Shown here: one piece after another, positions 50,101 through 64,000 of the stretch
Layout: each line of letters opens with the position of its first letter
Position numbering within the stretch: the stretch's first letter is position 1
Assembly: GCA_022432975.1 (NCBI GenBank)
Contig: CM039503.1
Span: 52,636,466-52,700,465 of the forward strand
Source of the DNA: Begonia masoniana
Lineage: Eukaryota > Streptophyta > Magnoliopsida > Cucurbitales > Begoniaceae
Direction of reading: 5' to 3'
DNA length: 64,000 nt
Program-made: the position numbers and the translations under genes
Notes under the pieces: model-generated
Databases searched by the model: none
What the model saw: the letters and a program-made list of their open reading frames with translations, nothing else
Told to the model about the DNA's origin: nothing

Positions 50101-51238
50101 TTTTGCTATCAAAGTGAACGGATTTTTCTGTCTTGGCGCTCAAAGACTCCACTAAAGCCTGTTTAATGCATGATGCCTTTGCTTTTGTGATACTGTTTAT
50201 AACTTCTTGCTTATCTAGTTTCGGCTTTTCAAAGGAAGCTAATGGCAAATCTGGAGGAACATCTACAATTTCTACACTACAGTCTTTCATTATCTTCTCT
50301 CTCCTTTCTTGATTTAATCTTTCTCCTCATCATCTCCTTCTCCATTTCTGTGTATTCTATCTCTTTCTTTCTGGATGTTAAGAACTTCCTCAAGGCCCAT
50401 AATACAATAAAACTACACAACACCATGCTTCCAATTCTTGAAAGCTTTGTAAACGACACCGGCCGAAAGGTAAACCCCTGAGCAGCCTTCAGAATACTTG
50501 GCTCCCCACCTTGAACCACAAACTTGGCAACCGAACTATTCCTTGGAATGACATTTTTCCCATTTTCCAATTCTCTCGCCAAACTCTCAGCGTGCAAAAT
50601 TTTAGAATTTACAGTCCGTTCGATCCTCCAATTCGTGCCGCTCAACTTTGCTTCTCTTCAAGATTTCATCCTCATTCACTGAAACCCATTTGACATTTCC
50701 ATTAGAATCTTGAAAAACTGTGAAAATCGGAGCAGAACCGATTCCCCAAAACTCGACATCTTTCTTATATTGGTCCACCCAATTATCCAATTTATTCCAC
50801 AATAGGGATTTACCATGACTACCATGTTCAAGCATATCATCTCTACCTTCAACAACGTTTTGATCGAGATAATTCTCTTCTACTCTAGATTGATTTAACT
50901 CTAACCCCTCCCCATCTCCGACAATACTATCAGGCTTAGAACTAGGAATTTGTGGAATGGAATTGTGTACCTGCTGGTCGTCAATGAGCTTCTTCCTCAG
51001 GGAGTTCCGACGACGGCTGGAGGGAACGAACAAAATGAGCGAATACCTGCAAACTTCTGGCTCTTGGGAAGCATAAATACCGAGTAAAAGAGGGATTTCG
51101 ACAGAACTTTGAATATGGCGTTGAATATATAAATGGAGATTTCTTGTTCTGGGTTCCAGAGAGAAAGTTGGGAGAAAATAGAGAAGAACCCACGCTGGAT
51201 TGAAAGGCAGGGGAAGACGCGGTACAGAGAAACTCCAT
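47191..51238 (-). CDS. EMB1703: EMB1703-like protein, frame broken at six single-base sites
   Basis: The exons are 51238-48849, 48682-48044, 47936-47727, 47568-47344 and 47233-47191. With six surplus bases discounted the model gives 1166 residues, and every splice phase closes. It starts MEFLCTASS, with a Ser-rich plastid-type leader. It then shows RRRNSLRKKLI, NSSVAKFVVQGGEP, a membrane segment (SMVLCSFIVLWAL), FEKPKLDK, NWIEENFGEVEPVVKKIGIGFRDNY, DPEIKSIMRDMGKDLDRWITE, LPHVLCIELYTDDDGD, EAKANGFAVTVIRKG and a basic tail. Arabidopsis EMB1703 is needed for embryo development; its molecular role is unknown. Frame breaks fall near 51025, 50613, 50292, 50053, 48564 and 47503. Each is cured by dropping one T of the coding strand. 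No other stop interrupts the frames, so sequencing error is as likely as decay. Confidence 0.85.
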
Positions 51239-51880
51239 TGACAAGGACGATAGAGTCTCTGCTAGCGGGAAATTCTTCAACTTCAAACCCCAGTTGAAGA
51301 TTGGAATGAATTTCCGACACTGGAGACACTCAACAACGTCCTCACTTTCTATTCATCCTTCAAATATTGTCTCCATTTCGGTAGCAAGCTTCAAATCTCC
51401 GAATTTGGCTCCTCTCTCACTAGCAAAATCCCTACTTTTTTTTACCTCCCTCCATCTCCCTAGCGCCTCTGCAATCCCTCTTAGCGTCCCAGCTGTCGAA
51501 TGACGTTGCTGTTACAATTGAATTCTACAAGATCATCCCCGTTGTCGCCATGTCTTCTAAATTTATAGTGTAAATTGTACTTTATTCAATTTATTATACC
51601 AATAATAAATAACACAAAATCCTACGTCAAAATATAAAATTAGAGTATAAGATATTATACGACATTTCTTGCAATATACGGTAATGACACGCGTCAAACA
51701 ACACGCGCTTGCATCGCACGATATTACGAAAATATTAAGGCTTGGGATGAAACATTGGCAGAAACTGGAGATCTCTAGCATGCATGCATGATTCACATTT
51801 CAAACATCAAAATACTTCATCATACATCATCCATTTTTTCAGTCCAAAAAACATGGGAAGGACGACATCCATTGTTGTTC
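51239..51880. other. EMB1703 upstream region and SINAT 3' flank
   Basis: AT-rich towards 51880. No gene is seen. Confidence 0.6.
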
Positions 51881-54568
51881 CTAACTAAATAGGATAGGTA
51901 TGCAGGGCCCGCCTTCCGAGTTGGCCTGTTCTTTCCATATCCGGCCGGTCACTCGGAGCTTCAGCTCTTTCCTGTCCCCGCCGGAGAAGAAAAGTGCGAT
52001 ATTACGCTGAATGATCAAGCCGTCGTGGCTGTCCCTAACCTTCTCGTGACTGTCTCTTATGCTTCTGGGGTTCCCCTCCCAGATGAGTTTCCTCCCACTT
52101 CCCCCAACTTCCAGGCTGTAGCTGTAGTTCCTGGCGTCTGCTTCACTGCCCATGAACCGGAGAAAGGCCATGTAAGCCGGAGCCATCCCGAGCTGGAATG
52201 CTTCGAAATGGAGACAGAAGTATTGACCAAAGCAGTGGAACACCTAGACAGACATGCAACGATTCGAGTAATTTCATCAGTAATGTTAAAACCAATAAAG
52301 TCACGAGCATGCAGGCCAAGATAAATATAAATATCGAGAATTGAAAGAGAGCAAGTTTTTACTGACAGTTAACATCCAAGTAGCATTTTCTACTTCTCGG
52401 GGATTGGACTTGACATAGCGATGGTTAAAAGTGCAGCCCGAATGCATGTCGACCTTGTGATCGTCTCTTAGATGAGAAACAAGGAAAGGAATGTCTCCCA
52501 CGACAGCACAGTCGGATCCGGCATAAGGGACAGTTGTAGGGTCTAAAACTACACACAGATTCGTGTTTAAGCTTGTTGTAGTAGGGAAATATCTCCGGGC
52601 ATCCCAACGAACAGTATTTGCAAGGTAATTCGAGTGATTCGGCTACTTTTTCCAATGCCAGACACCTTATGTCGCCCAGCTCTTGTCTACACGTCGGGCA
52701 TCGATTGTGCACCCTCGTTTTGCAGGTTGAACAAAGGGTATGTCCATTATGGCACTGCAAAACAAATCGATTTTTCAGTTCAATCCGATATTGCAGACAT
52801 GCAATTATAATGAGAGGGTTGTGCCCATTGGATGATATCCTTACACTCAAAGCCAGCATTTTCAAGTCAGAAAAATGTCTATTATTGCTGGAACTTGGCT
52901 AAGACGAGTATCAGGAACAGCATTCAAATAGGTCCAACAAATACACCATTTACAAAGTTAAAAAGACCAAAAAAGCTTTCAAGATATTGAATTGGACTAT
53001 ATATATCCAAAACATCTACCCTTCAGAACTCCGATAACCTTTGGCGCCAATGCAATTGCGGCATTTTGAGAATATAACGACGGATACTAGTGTTTTGTGA
53101 GATGGTATTTGATTTCTCGTTCAAAAATAAGCCAATGCTTCTACAGATCTTAACAAATACACTTCCTTTTTGGTCATTTCCAAACTAAGAATAAATTAAA
53201 ACAGCTTTTCGATGTAAATTCCCGTCACTGTCTAACCCAGTCAATCATCCTTAAGTTCATGGCTACTACAAAATGATGTTTTCTAACAGACCTATCTTTT
53301 ATAACGACACCTCAGCCAACTCAATTTGATGACTCTTTAAGCCTTCTTCTTGAGAACTTTCTTTGATGCTATTTAAAACCATACCGAATAGAGACTTGTT
53401 TGGAACTATCAATAATATGTTTTGCAGAACTGACAGTTGCCACAAGGTGAAAAATAGGTACCATGTGAGAATAAAAGATACACAAGAACCATATCAAGAA
53501 CATTTTATGTTATGTAAGCACGATTTAAATCAAATTGTAAATCTAAAGACGGTCACGAATTATCACCACAAGAAGAAAAGAAAAGAAAGTAATTTCCTAG
53601 TTATCACTCCATCCTTTTACGCCCTTGAAATTGGACAAGACTTCAAGGTATCTAACAGACCTATTACCCTGATTTCGATTGACGGAGACAACCAATTTTT
53701 CATGTAAAAGAAGATAAAAAGAGAGAATAGAAAACTTCTCAGAGGGACAAAAGGCGTGCAAGTTCGAGATTTTTTTCAACTAACAAACTTCACCAACGAA
53801 ATCTATCCACAACTCCAAGGCCATTTGGAAATAAGACAACTCATAATGCATAATGTCTCTGCATTGGCTAAAAAAATTGAATCAAACTTCGACCGGAAGG
53901 ACTACATGCATACTAGAATGACACAGGACGGATTACGATTCCAAAAAAGATATTCTTCAAGTGATTCAATAAAAAAAGCTTAACATATATGTAGATTGAT
54001 TGAATCAACTGGTCATTAAACAATAGTGAATCCCGTTAACTAATACTTTTCACAGAAACCTGAAACTTTAAATTGCATTTCCATCCACGTGTTTCCAGAA
54101 AGGAAAAGAATTCTGTAATCCTAATCAAGAATCCAGTCAAAATCCATGATTCCACGAAAAGCACCATAAATATCACGATGTAATTATAAATGAGGATATA
54201 TCTCAAACTTGTATATCCAACAAAATCTGGTACGAAAGAACAATCAATCACAACATCATAAACATTTCCAACAAAGCCGGGGGGGAATAAAGAAGAAATG
54301 AACAACAAAATCCAAAGAAACTGAGAAATATAAGAAACCCAATGAGCAGAAAGAACAGGAGAGATACCTGATGAATTGGAGGGTACATAGAATTAGTACA
54401 GACGGGGCATTCAAGAAGCTCGTGAACATTGGTGCCAGTAAGGTGACAATTAGAGTTGTTGACGGTGTGAGGCTTCGAAATCGAAGAAAACTGACGATGA
54501 TGTTGATGGATCTCGGCCTCATCTATCGCATCCGAAGATGGCAAGCTTTCAATGCCATCAAATTCCAT
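51881..54568 (-). CDS. SINA-type E3 ubiquitin ligase (SINAT), one frame break
   Basis: The exons are 54568-54368, 52754-52367 and 52243-51881. Without one surplus base the model gives 316 residues. The RING finger is split by intron 1: ECPVCTNSMYPPIHQ, then CHNGHTLCSTCKTRV and CPTCRQELG. The SIAH zinc fingers follow (LPCKYCSLGCPEIFPYY, HESVC, FRPYNCP, HLRDDHKVDMHSGCTFNH). The C-terminal TRAF-like substrate domain is intact (VFHCFGQYFCLHFEAFQLG ... GGDRKELKLRVTGRIWKEQ). SINATs form dimers and ubiquitinate signalling proteins in cytosol and nucleus. At 52525-52526 one extra A (T in the coding strand) shifts the frame between YNCP and AGSDC. Intron 1 (1613 bp) holds nothing recognisable. Confidence 0.88.
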
Positions 54569-55070
54569 TCAAATTGGAAAAAACAAGAAACACCCAGATG
54601 GAGTCGGCGAATAATATACAAATATAATAATCAGAAAACCAAGAACAAGATTAAAAATCTACGTATGGGCAAAAGGAGGAAGGAAGGAAAGCAAGTTCGA
54701 CAAAATTCGAAGGCCAACGAGTATGACTCTTTTAAATTAAAAGATTTTCTGAAGATGGAAGCGAAATAAATCAGAAACAAGGGGGGCTGATTGCTTTGAA
54801 ACAACCCCTCAAAGCTCTGCTTTTCTTCGCTTCGCTGGTAATAGCCAGAAGAGAGAGAGAGAGAGAGAGAGAGAGACAATAAAGAGCGCGCGCGAGAGAG
54901 CAAAGAAGCTAAAAAGGGCGAATTTAATAATTCATTTATTATTAAATGAAGCTCTTCAATCAAATTCAAATTGGTTCCAACCTTTTCTCTGTTTGTTAAC
55001 ATGGGAAGAAGTATGTAATTGATTGGGCAATAATTGTCCAGGCATGGGAAGAAGATAAGTTCAAGAACAT

Positions 55071-55114
<44 letters not shown>

Positions 55115-55569
55115 ATAAATTCCAACAACAAACCTCCAACTCTTCTCTTCTATTCAAATTTCAAATCTTTGAAAAGTTTGAGGATGATGAATTAACAATG
55201 TGGAGGGATTCTCCAACTTTTGCATGGCCTTGTTTATCCGATCGACCCTATTAATAAGTTATATGATAAATAATTACGTTCATTTGTACTTTAACGAACT
55301 ACCCTATTAATAAGTTATATGATAAATAATTACGTTCATTTGTACTTTAACGAACTGTATTTCAACGTATCAACAGATTAAAAAAAAATGAACTTGCGAT
55401 CGTGTCATTTTTAGATTTATCGGGTTTTGGAATAAATTGTGATTAAGTGAAAAAAAAAATTGTGTAAAAAAGGAGAGATTTTTGAGGTCTAATTTTGTTG
55501 GTTAACTAAAAGAGAGAGATTGCACTTCCATTAACAACCTAATTCAACATTAGATTTTGTTTCCGCTAA
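54569..55569. other. SINAT upstream region with GA/CT microsatellites
   Basis: (GA)n runs lie near 54850-54876, a GC(GC)GAGA patch at 54887-54899, and (CT)n at 55074-55113. A perfect 56-bp tandem duplication lies at 55245-55356. GA/CT runs near plant start sites can bind BBR/BPC factors; here that is only a possibility. Confidence 0.6.
55245..55356. repeat. perfect 56-bp tandem duplication
   Basis: Two identical copies begin ACCCTATTAATAAG at 55245 and 55301. Perfect identity means a very recent event or an assembly slip. Confidence 0.9.
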
Positions 55570-56998
55570 TCACGGACAGCCACGTGGAGAGAACCCGACA
55601 CGAGAACCATCCGAGGTCGAAAACAACCCGGAATCCTTGCTGCTGGATGTTCCCGATAATAGACAGACCACTCGTCGTCCCTGCAAAAGCAAAGCAAAAC
55701 CTTCCGCCGTCGTCTACCGGGATCATGTAGTTAGTCGCCGGCAGAGAAATGTTGACGCCTTGGAAGTGCAACACTACTGTCGGGACTTTCACCTCTGTCT
55801 TCCCCGACAGGTCAAAGCACGTGTCGAAGAGAGCAAAGCTGGTCGTTTCTTTTTTCAAATTGGAAGCTCCGGCGCGAAAAGCGTCTCGGAGAGCTTCGTA
55901 CGCCGGTTGGTTCAACCTTGTCACTGAAGTACCTGAGTCGATGATGACGCCGCCGTTTCCGGCGGAGTCAAGCTCAAAATGAGAGGCGGAGATGCCTGGA
56001 ACACGTGAGCCGCCGACGCTAATGCCGAGGAGTTGGACGTAGTAAAAGGTGTCGAGCTTAGGGTTTGTGAGGAGGGGAGTGAAGCGAGTGTCACTTGTCA
56101 CCGCCGCGTCGCCGAACACTGCCGATGAAGGTTTAGTAGAGGAAGATCGATCCACCAAACAGTAAGAGAATTTTCGGTTGAATCGAGTACCGGTTTGCGA
56201 CGGAAATGATAACCGTCCCCGACCGAGACCTAGCAACCCCGCCGCTCCGACAAACAAACCCTCATTCCGGTGGCCACAACCGAGAGCAACTTGATCGACT
56301 TTGGCTAGTCGAAAAGTGAGAGTTTCAGTGGAAAAATCGCCGAAAGTGTAAGAACCGTCACCGTAAGATACCTGATAGAGACATGATTGCTGTCGACTGC
56401 AGGCGGAGGAGTCGAGACCCAGACAGGAAGGTGATCCACAAGGAATCCTAGCGAAGGACAGAGATTTAGAAGGATCGAAAACTGGATCAGACTGAGAATA
56501 GCATTTTTGACAAGGAGAGCATTGGAGCCAGACGATGTCGCTTCCAGTATCCAAAACCATATAAACGAATTTGGGAGGTGTACCAACGCCAATTCGAGTG
56601 AAATACTCGCCGCTGCCTTGAGGGAGGCCGGAGACGACGGAGCTAGTGAAACCAGTTCTGTTCAGCGGAGGAGCTTGTTTCGGCCGACCAAAGAGCATTG
56701 ATAGAATGGTTTTCACTCTGGAAGCGTCTCTCCGGAGGCGAAGCTTGAAAAGTTCCTCGGAGGATTCAGAGAGAGAAAAAGCATCAGAGTGGCGGAGCTG
56801 GAAAAAGAGAGAAGTGGTGTTGGGATCAGGAAACGAATGTGATTCAAAGGTGGAGTGGAGCCATGAGAGGGGAAGTGGTTTGGGAAGAGAGGTTAAGACC
56901 AGGGTTTGGTGCTCCGAGAAGGCGGAGGTGAGAGAGAGAAAGACTGCCGTAACCATTACTGGTATGAGAGATCGGTGAGGTACATTTTCTGCTTCCAT
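55570..56998 (-). CDS. A1 aspartic protease (ASPG/nepenthesin type), one frame break
   Basis: This is a single exon. Residues 1-26 look like a signal peptide. Catalytic motifs are DTGSD (Asp150) and IIDSGTSVTRL (Asp354), with the Cys-rich plant insertion WLQCSPCQKCYSQSDPVFDP and the flap SYGDGSYTFGD. These enzymes are secreted or plastid proteases; guard-cell and seedling roles are known for relatives. Near the end the frame shifts after VVFDL. One extra base at 55611-55612 (C on +, G in the coding strand) replaces the expected family ending (GSRVGFSPRGCP, stop at 55570) with an unrelated tail to 55550. Without it the protein has 475 residues. CYP703A lies just upstream on the same strand. 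Confidence 0.9.
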
Positions 56999-57140
56999 TA
57001 TTGGAGTGATAGAAAGAGAGAGAGAGAGAGAGGTGAGAAGAAGAAGACGAAGTGCAACTGTGAAAAGCTTGTTGATGGTGTCAGCTTTTTATGACTTTTT
57101 GTTCAAAGAGAGTGGTTGAATTTTATGGTAGTAAGTAATT

Positions 57141-57358
57141 GGGAAAATGGGAAAAATTTAATTTAGACCCCAACGTGAGCGGGTAGTTAAGAGATTTTAA
57201 GAGACACGTGCGAATCACATGTCAAATTTAACGGTCAGATTAACGGAAGGGTTTAAATGGTAAGCGTTTTATACGATAGGGTCTGATTAGATCAAAAATA
57301 AACGTTACGGTTTAAATGGTCACTGATCCCATACGTTGGGATCTAAATTGAATTTTTC
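57141..57358. mobile_element. Mutator-like MITE between CYP703A and the protease gene
   Basis: The ends are GAAAAATTTAATTTAGACCCC (from 57151, after GGGAAAATGG) and GGGATCTAAATTGAATTTTTC (inverted). The perfect 10-bp target duplication GTAAGTAATT is at 57131-57140 and 57359-57368. The 218-bp element starts 142 bp upstream of the protease ATG and ends 13 bp downstream of the CYP703A stop codon. Confidence 0.78.
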
Positions 57359-57371
57359 GTAAGTAATTATA

Positions 57372-59687
<2,316 letters not shown>

Positions 59688-59821
59688 ACCTTTTTCAAAT
59701 GTCAAGTGTTTCTGAAAGGCAGATCTAAGCCTACCAAAACACATCCCATTTAAGAGCAATTACATCAGAACATTTCTCTAAATTATACTACTATGAACAC
59801 AAATATATGAAGGTGATAGAT

Positions 59822-60743
<922 letters not shown>

Positions 60744-60918
60744 CTAGATAACCGGTTGTCGGGACAGAATGACTCTACGTTCTGTGAGAAGAGAACAAAT
60801 TCATTGAAGTTGTTGCAAAGAATTTGTATCTTGCTTTAGTAGAGGAACAAACAACTGTTGTTCACAAACGGTCATGTATAAATATGAGGGGGATTCCCTT
60901 ACTCCTTGAGTTAGTTTT

Positions 60919-61660
60919 TTGGCATCTTCTAGCTCCACGATTCCCTCCTCCTCGACAGCTCCTCTATTTTCTTCCCTTCCTACGTTCCCCTTTGTAAATC
61001 AAACTCTTACTATCAAGTTAGATAATACAAACTACCTTGTATGGAAGGCTCAGCTTCTGAATGTGGTTATCGCAAATTGAATTGATCATCTTCTAGACAA
61101 CTCTTGTCCATCTTCCCCACAATTTTTGGACTCCCTCTCCTTTCAGATTAACCCGGAGTTCAATGTATGACAACGATATAATTGGCTCATCATGAGCTGG
61201 ATATTCGCCCCACTGTCTGAAGAACTCCTTCCACAAATTGTTTCTTTTACCACGACCAGTGACGTCTGGTCAGCTCTCGCACGAATGTTCGCCTTTTCAT
61301 CCCTCGCAAGAATTATCGATCTTCGTAGTTGCCTTCATTCTCTATCAAAAGATGGTATCTCTACCACTGTTTATATCCCGAAGATGACCACCATTTGTAA
61401 TACTCTGGCGGCAATCGACGAACCGGTCTCCTACTGGGATCAAATGATATATTTCCTTGGCGGACTAGACAGCGAGTATAATTTTTTTCGTCACTTCCAT
61501 CACCAACCGTGCTGACCAGCCCTCTCTAGAAGAAATTCATAATCTTCTTCAGAGTTATGAATTTTGCTTGGAGAAACAAAATTTTATCGTTACCCTCCCG
61601 ATGACCAGCCAGATGCAGGCTAACATTGTTACTCAGCGTCCCTTCTGACCAGGGTGAAGT
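60919..61660 (+). pseudogene. degenerate Ty1/copia gag
   Basis: The copia gag (UBN2-type) pattern is clear: KLDNTNYLVWKAQLLNVV, SWIFAPLSEELLPQI, SDVWSALARMF, SLARIIDLRSCLHSL, GISTTVYIPKMTTICNTLAA, GLDSEYNFF, then (shifted frame) RADQPSLEEIHNLLQSYE. It is dead: TTG stands where the ATG should be (60919), TGA stops occur at 61078 and 61168, and a frameshift lies near 61490. No integrase or reverse transcriptase follows, so this is a truncated element. Confidence 0.85.
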
Positions 61661-63350
61661 CTTCGACAGACTACCCCATTTTGCCCTAATTTCACATTTG
61701 CTCAGCACCAGAATGGACCCGGTTTGTCTAACTCATGGTGTTCGCCTCAGCCCAACTAGTATTTCAGACCAAGGTGCCAGATTTGCAACAAATTGGGCCA
61801 TTCGACCCCAGCCTGTTACCATCGGCTCAATACTTTTTACAGACTTCCTGCCTCCCAAGCCCACTATTCCCAACCTTCATCAGCTCCCAATTTCTCTCCA
61901 GCTCACTGATAACTCTTAAATTAGAGTTATTTTATACGGTTATTAGTTGAAAAAACTTATATTAATTGAGTGAATGCAAGAAGCAATTGGTAAAATTTAT
62001 TGCAATTGTTAAGTAATGCTGCCAAATTAATGTCTTGGTTAAATTTAATATATTCCGTGCATATTTTCTATTTTGAGCAGATTTTTCTCTATAATTTGAA
62101 TTTTAAATTTTCGTATTTGAATGCAAAATTAATAGCGGAAGATTAACTCAATTGCAGGAGAATCGTGAAGAAAGAGAAAACAAATCAAGAAAAATAAGGA
62201 AATTTGTTGCTCTGAATATGATGAGTGAGAATGATGCTGGAATCATGAAAGAGTAAAACAATTAATTGAAATTTAGAAAAATGGAAGAAATAGATTTGGA
62301 ATTAATGGAGCACGTAGAACGAGAGCCTGGACGACTTGGAGAGAAATGGACGATGGACGAAGCTGAGGTGGCGATAAACGATAAAAGACAAATGGACGAC
62401 TGAGCAGAAAATGAACGACTTAGAAAAGGAGAGCACAAAAAGACAAAAACACTAAAAGACAAAAGACCGTGGACGACTACTGGGCCAACGGTGCAAATAT
62501 ACGAAAACTGAAAACGGATAATAAAATAAAAGAGAGAAGACAAAGCAGTGTGGACGACTGAGAAGCGTGGACGATTAGAAAGCACTAAAAGACAAAGAAG
62601 CGTGGACGACTGCGAAGCGTGGACTTGGCTGAAAAAAAGATAGAAAGCATGGACGATGGAAAGCGTGGACGACTGGAATAGTGGCAAAAGCTGAAATAAA
62701 ATTTTAGCTCAAAAAGAAGAAAGAAACATGCATAATTCCAGGGATTGGAGAGAGAATCGAAACATGCATAATTCCAGAGATTGGAGAGAGAAATGGGGAT
62801 AACATGCAGGACAAAAAGAGAGAGATTTTTCTAGAAGAGAAAAATTCTGGCATAGAAGGGAGCTCTGGATCTGGAGAAGACGACTGACGACGATTCTTAA
62901 TCTTTTTATTCTTCTCTTATTTTTACTGTTTATGAACAATATTATTTCTGAGTTTTATTTAGTTATGTCTAGTAGCTAAACTTTTCTTCTTGGTTAGGAC
63001 GAGAGTATTTGTTACGAATTTGCTACGATCTCGGTTTGTTTATGCAATTGTTTATTGAACAATTATTTGTGATATTCCTTGCTTAATTCAAATCATATCG
63101 ATAGATAAGTTGATGATTCATGTTTATGTTGTATCGAAAGATAAATATAAATTTTAAGATGCACGAATAATTAATCGGATTAAATTGTTACAACGTAGTT
63201 AGCATTAATTCGATTGGTAATAAGAATAGGGAAATTATGAAATTCAATGTTAGTTAAATTCCTTCAAAGTCGAGAGAAATTCTAAATTGAATTTACCTAG
63301 GCAATTTGAAAGGATCCTAGAATTATTTCATTCTTGCTGTTCATAGACAA
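61661..63350. other. non-coding DNA between the direct repeats
   Basis: A GTGGACGACTG word is repeated in degenerate form at 62550-62690. A ~36-bp tandem pair (GAAACATGCATAATTCCAG) lies at 62724-62793. No coding domain is recognised. Confidence 0.55.
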
Positions 63351-64000
63351 TGCTAAACTACTTGTTGTTTTGCATACCGACTCATATCACTATAACCAAG
63401 CTTCTTACTTTCTCCCAATGGCCCTCTAAAAAAGTTCTTGTCATATCTAAATACATGCTCTAAAAGATGGGTGGGCTCAGCCATACAAGAAGATTTGCAT
63501 GATCCATGTCGCATGAGAAAGCCGGAGAAAAATGATTTTCTCATCTAGTAATACATGGCTTTTTTAAAGGTAAAATTCAAAAACAAAAATCAAGTGTGAT
63601 TTGATCGAAAGTTTAATTCGTCCCCTCGTAAAGAGTTTGAGAAGAGAAAATAAAATATGACGTGTGTTTCGTTCAAATTCAACTAGTATTTATAGTTACA
63701 TCAACTACCTAATTTAAAAAATATATATATGCAATTAGGAAACTAAAGTAATTATAATAAACAGGAAACTAACTAAATTATTTAACTACTAAAGTCAAGA
63801 ATGATGGTGGTGATGCCCCTGTGAGATGATGAAGCTTCGAAAGTAGAGTCCAATCTTGCCATGCAAAAGTGGTTTAGTGAGAGCACCATCAAGTTGATAT
63901 GCTGATGAAACACAAGTGAAATGAAAATTGCCACTTTAAACTCCTCGAATTAAATGATAATTTAAAGCAACATACTTCACGTAAGCACCAACATTCATTA
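63351..64000. repeat. long direct repeat, copy 2, cut by the window end
   Basis: This is the second copy of 60086-60743 in the same orientation, 3265 bp further on. It still matches when the window ends, so its full length is unknown. Confidence 0.75.

Noticed and set aside
47503..51025. Programmed frameshifting or RNA editing that removes T in the EMB1703-like gene
   Set aside because: The sites share no slippery motif, and the same kind of break, with G instead of T, occurs in the next genes; error or decay explains all nine sites.
50997..51329. 110-codon frame overlapping the EMB1703 start
   Set aside because: It is an out-of-frame shadow; the conserved leader is in the frame beginning at ATG 51238.

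Overview
The window is nuclear DNA of a eudicot plant. The genes are spliced with GT-AG introns, intergenic DNA is AT-rich, the families are plant-specific (WRKY, PYL, SINAT, CYP703A, nsLTP) and plant transposons are abundant. About thirteen protein genes can be built exon by exon. The species cannot be named from the sequence.

Layout. From 1 to 14.6 kb there is only repetitive DNA. It holds an LTR fragment (1-1170) and a minus-strand remnant of an old endogenous caulimovirid-like element (1171-3850: movement protein, a second ORF, tRNA-Met primer site, promoter motifs). Next come two nested solo LTRs, each with a perfect 5-bp target duplication (5260-10509, with 6271-8794 inside it), and three inverted-repeat DNA elements in a row (11.3-14.6 kb). 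The last of these ends 86 bp before an anthocyanidin-reductase-like gene. From 14.7 to 25 kb lie that reductase (+), a group III WRKY (-), the centromeric histone CENH3 (-, seven exons) and a PYL abscisic-acid receptor (-). From 25 to 30.9 kb I see no genes, only repeats and a Mutator-type MITE. From 30.9 to 46.6 kb come a plant-specific TIGR01589-domain protein (+), an nsLTP (-), SDE2 (+), a GUB_WAK/RING-H2 ATL ligase (-), a DOMON-cytochrome b561 protein (-) and a DUF212 membrane protein (+). From 47.2 to 59.7 kb four genes share the minus strand: EMB1703-like, SINAT, an aspartic protease and CYP703A. From 60 to 64 kb a long direct repeat flanks a dead copia gag.

The genes do not form one pathway. 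Their order is informative: b561-DOMON, DUF212, EMB1703, SINAT and aspartic protease match, from memory, the Arabidopsis chromosome 3 block near At3g61750-At3g61820. CYP703A beside an aspartic protease matches At1g01280/At1g01300.

The most unusual signal is localised. All ten genes from 14.7 to 46.6 kb have clean frames, yet each of the four genes from 47.2 to 59.7 kb is broken by single extra bases (nine sites in total). CYP703A also carries a perfect 500-bp AG tract flanked by a 183-bp duplication of its own exon. Either this block was assembled from unpolished insertion-prone reads, or it is a decaying haplotype.
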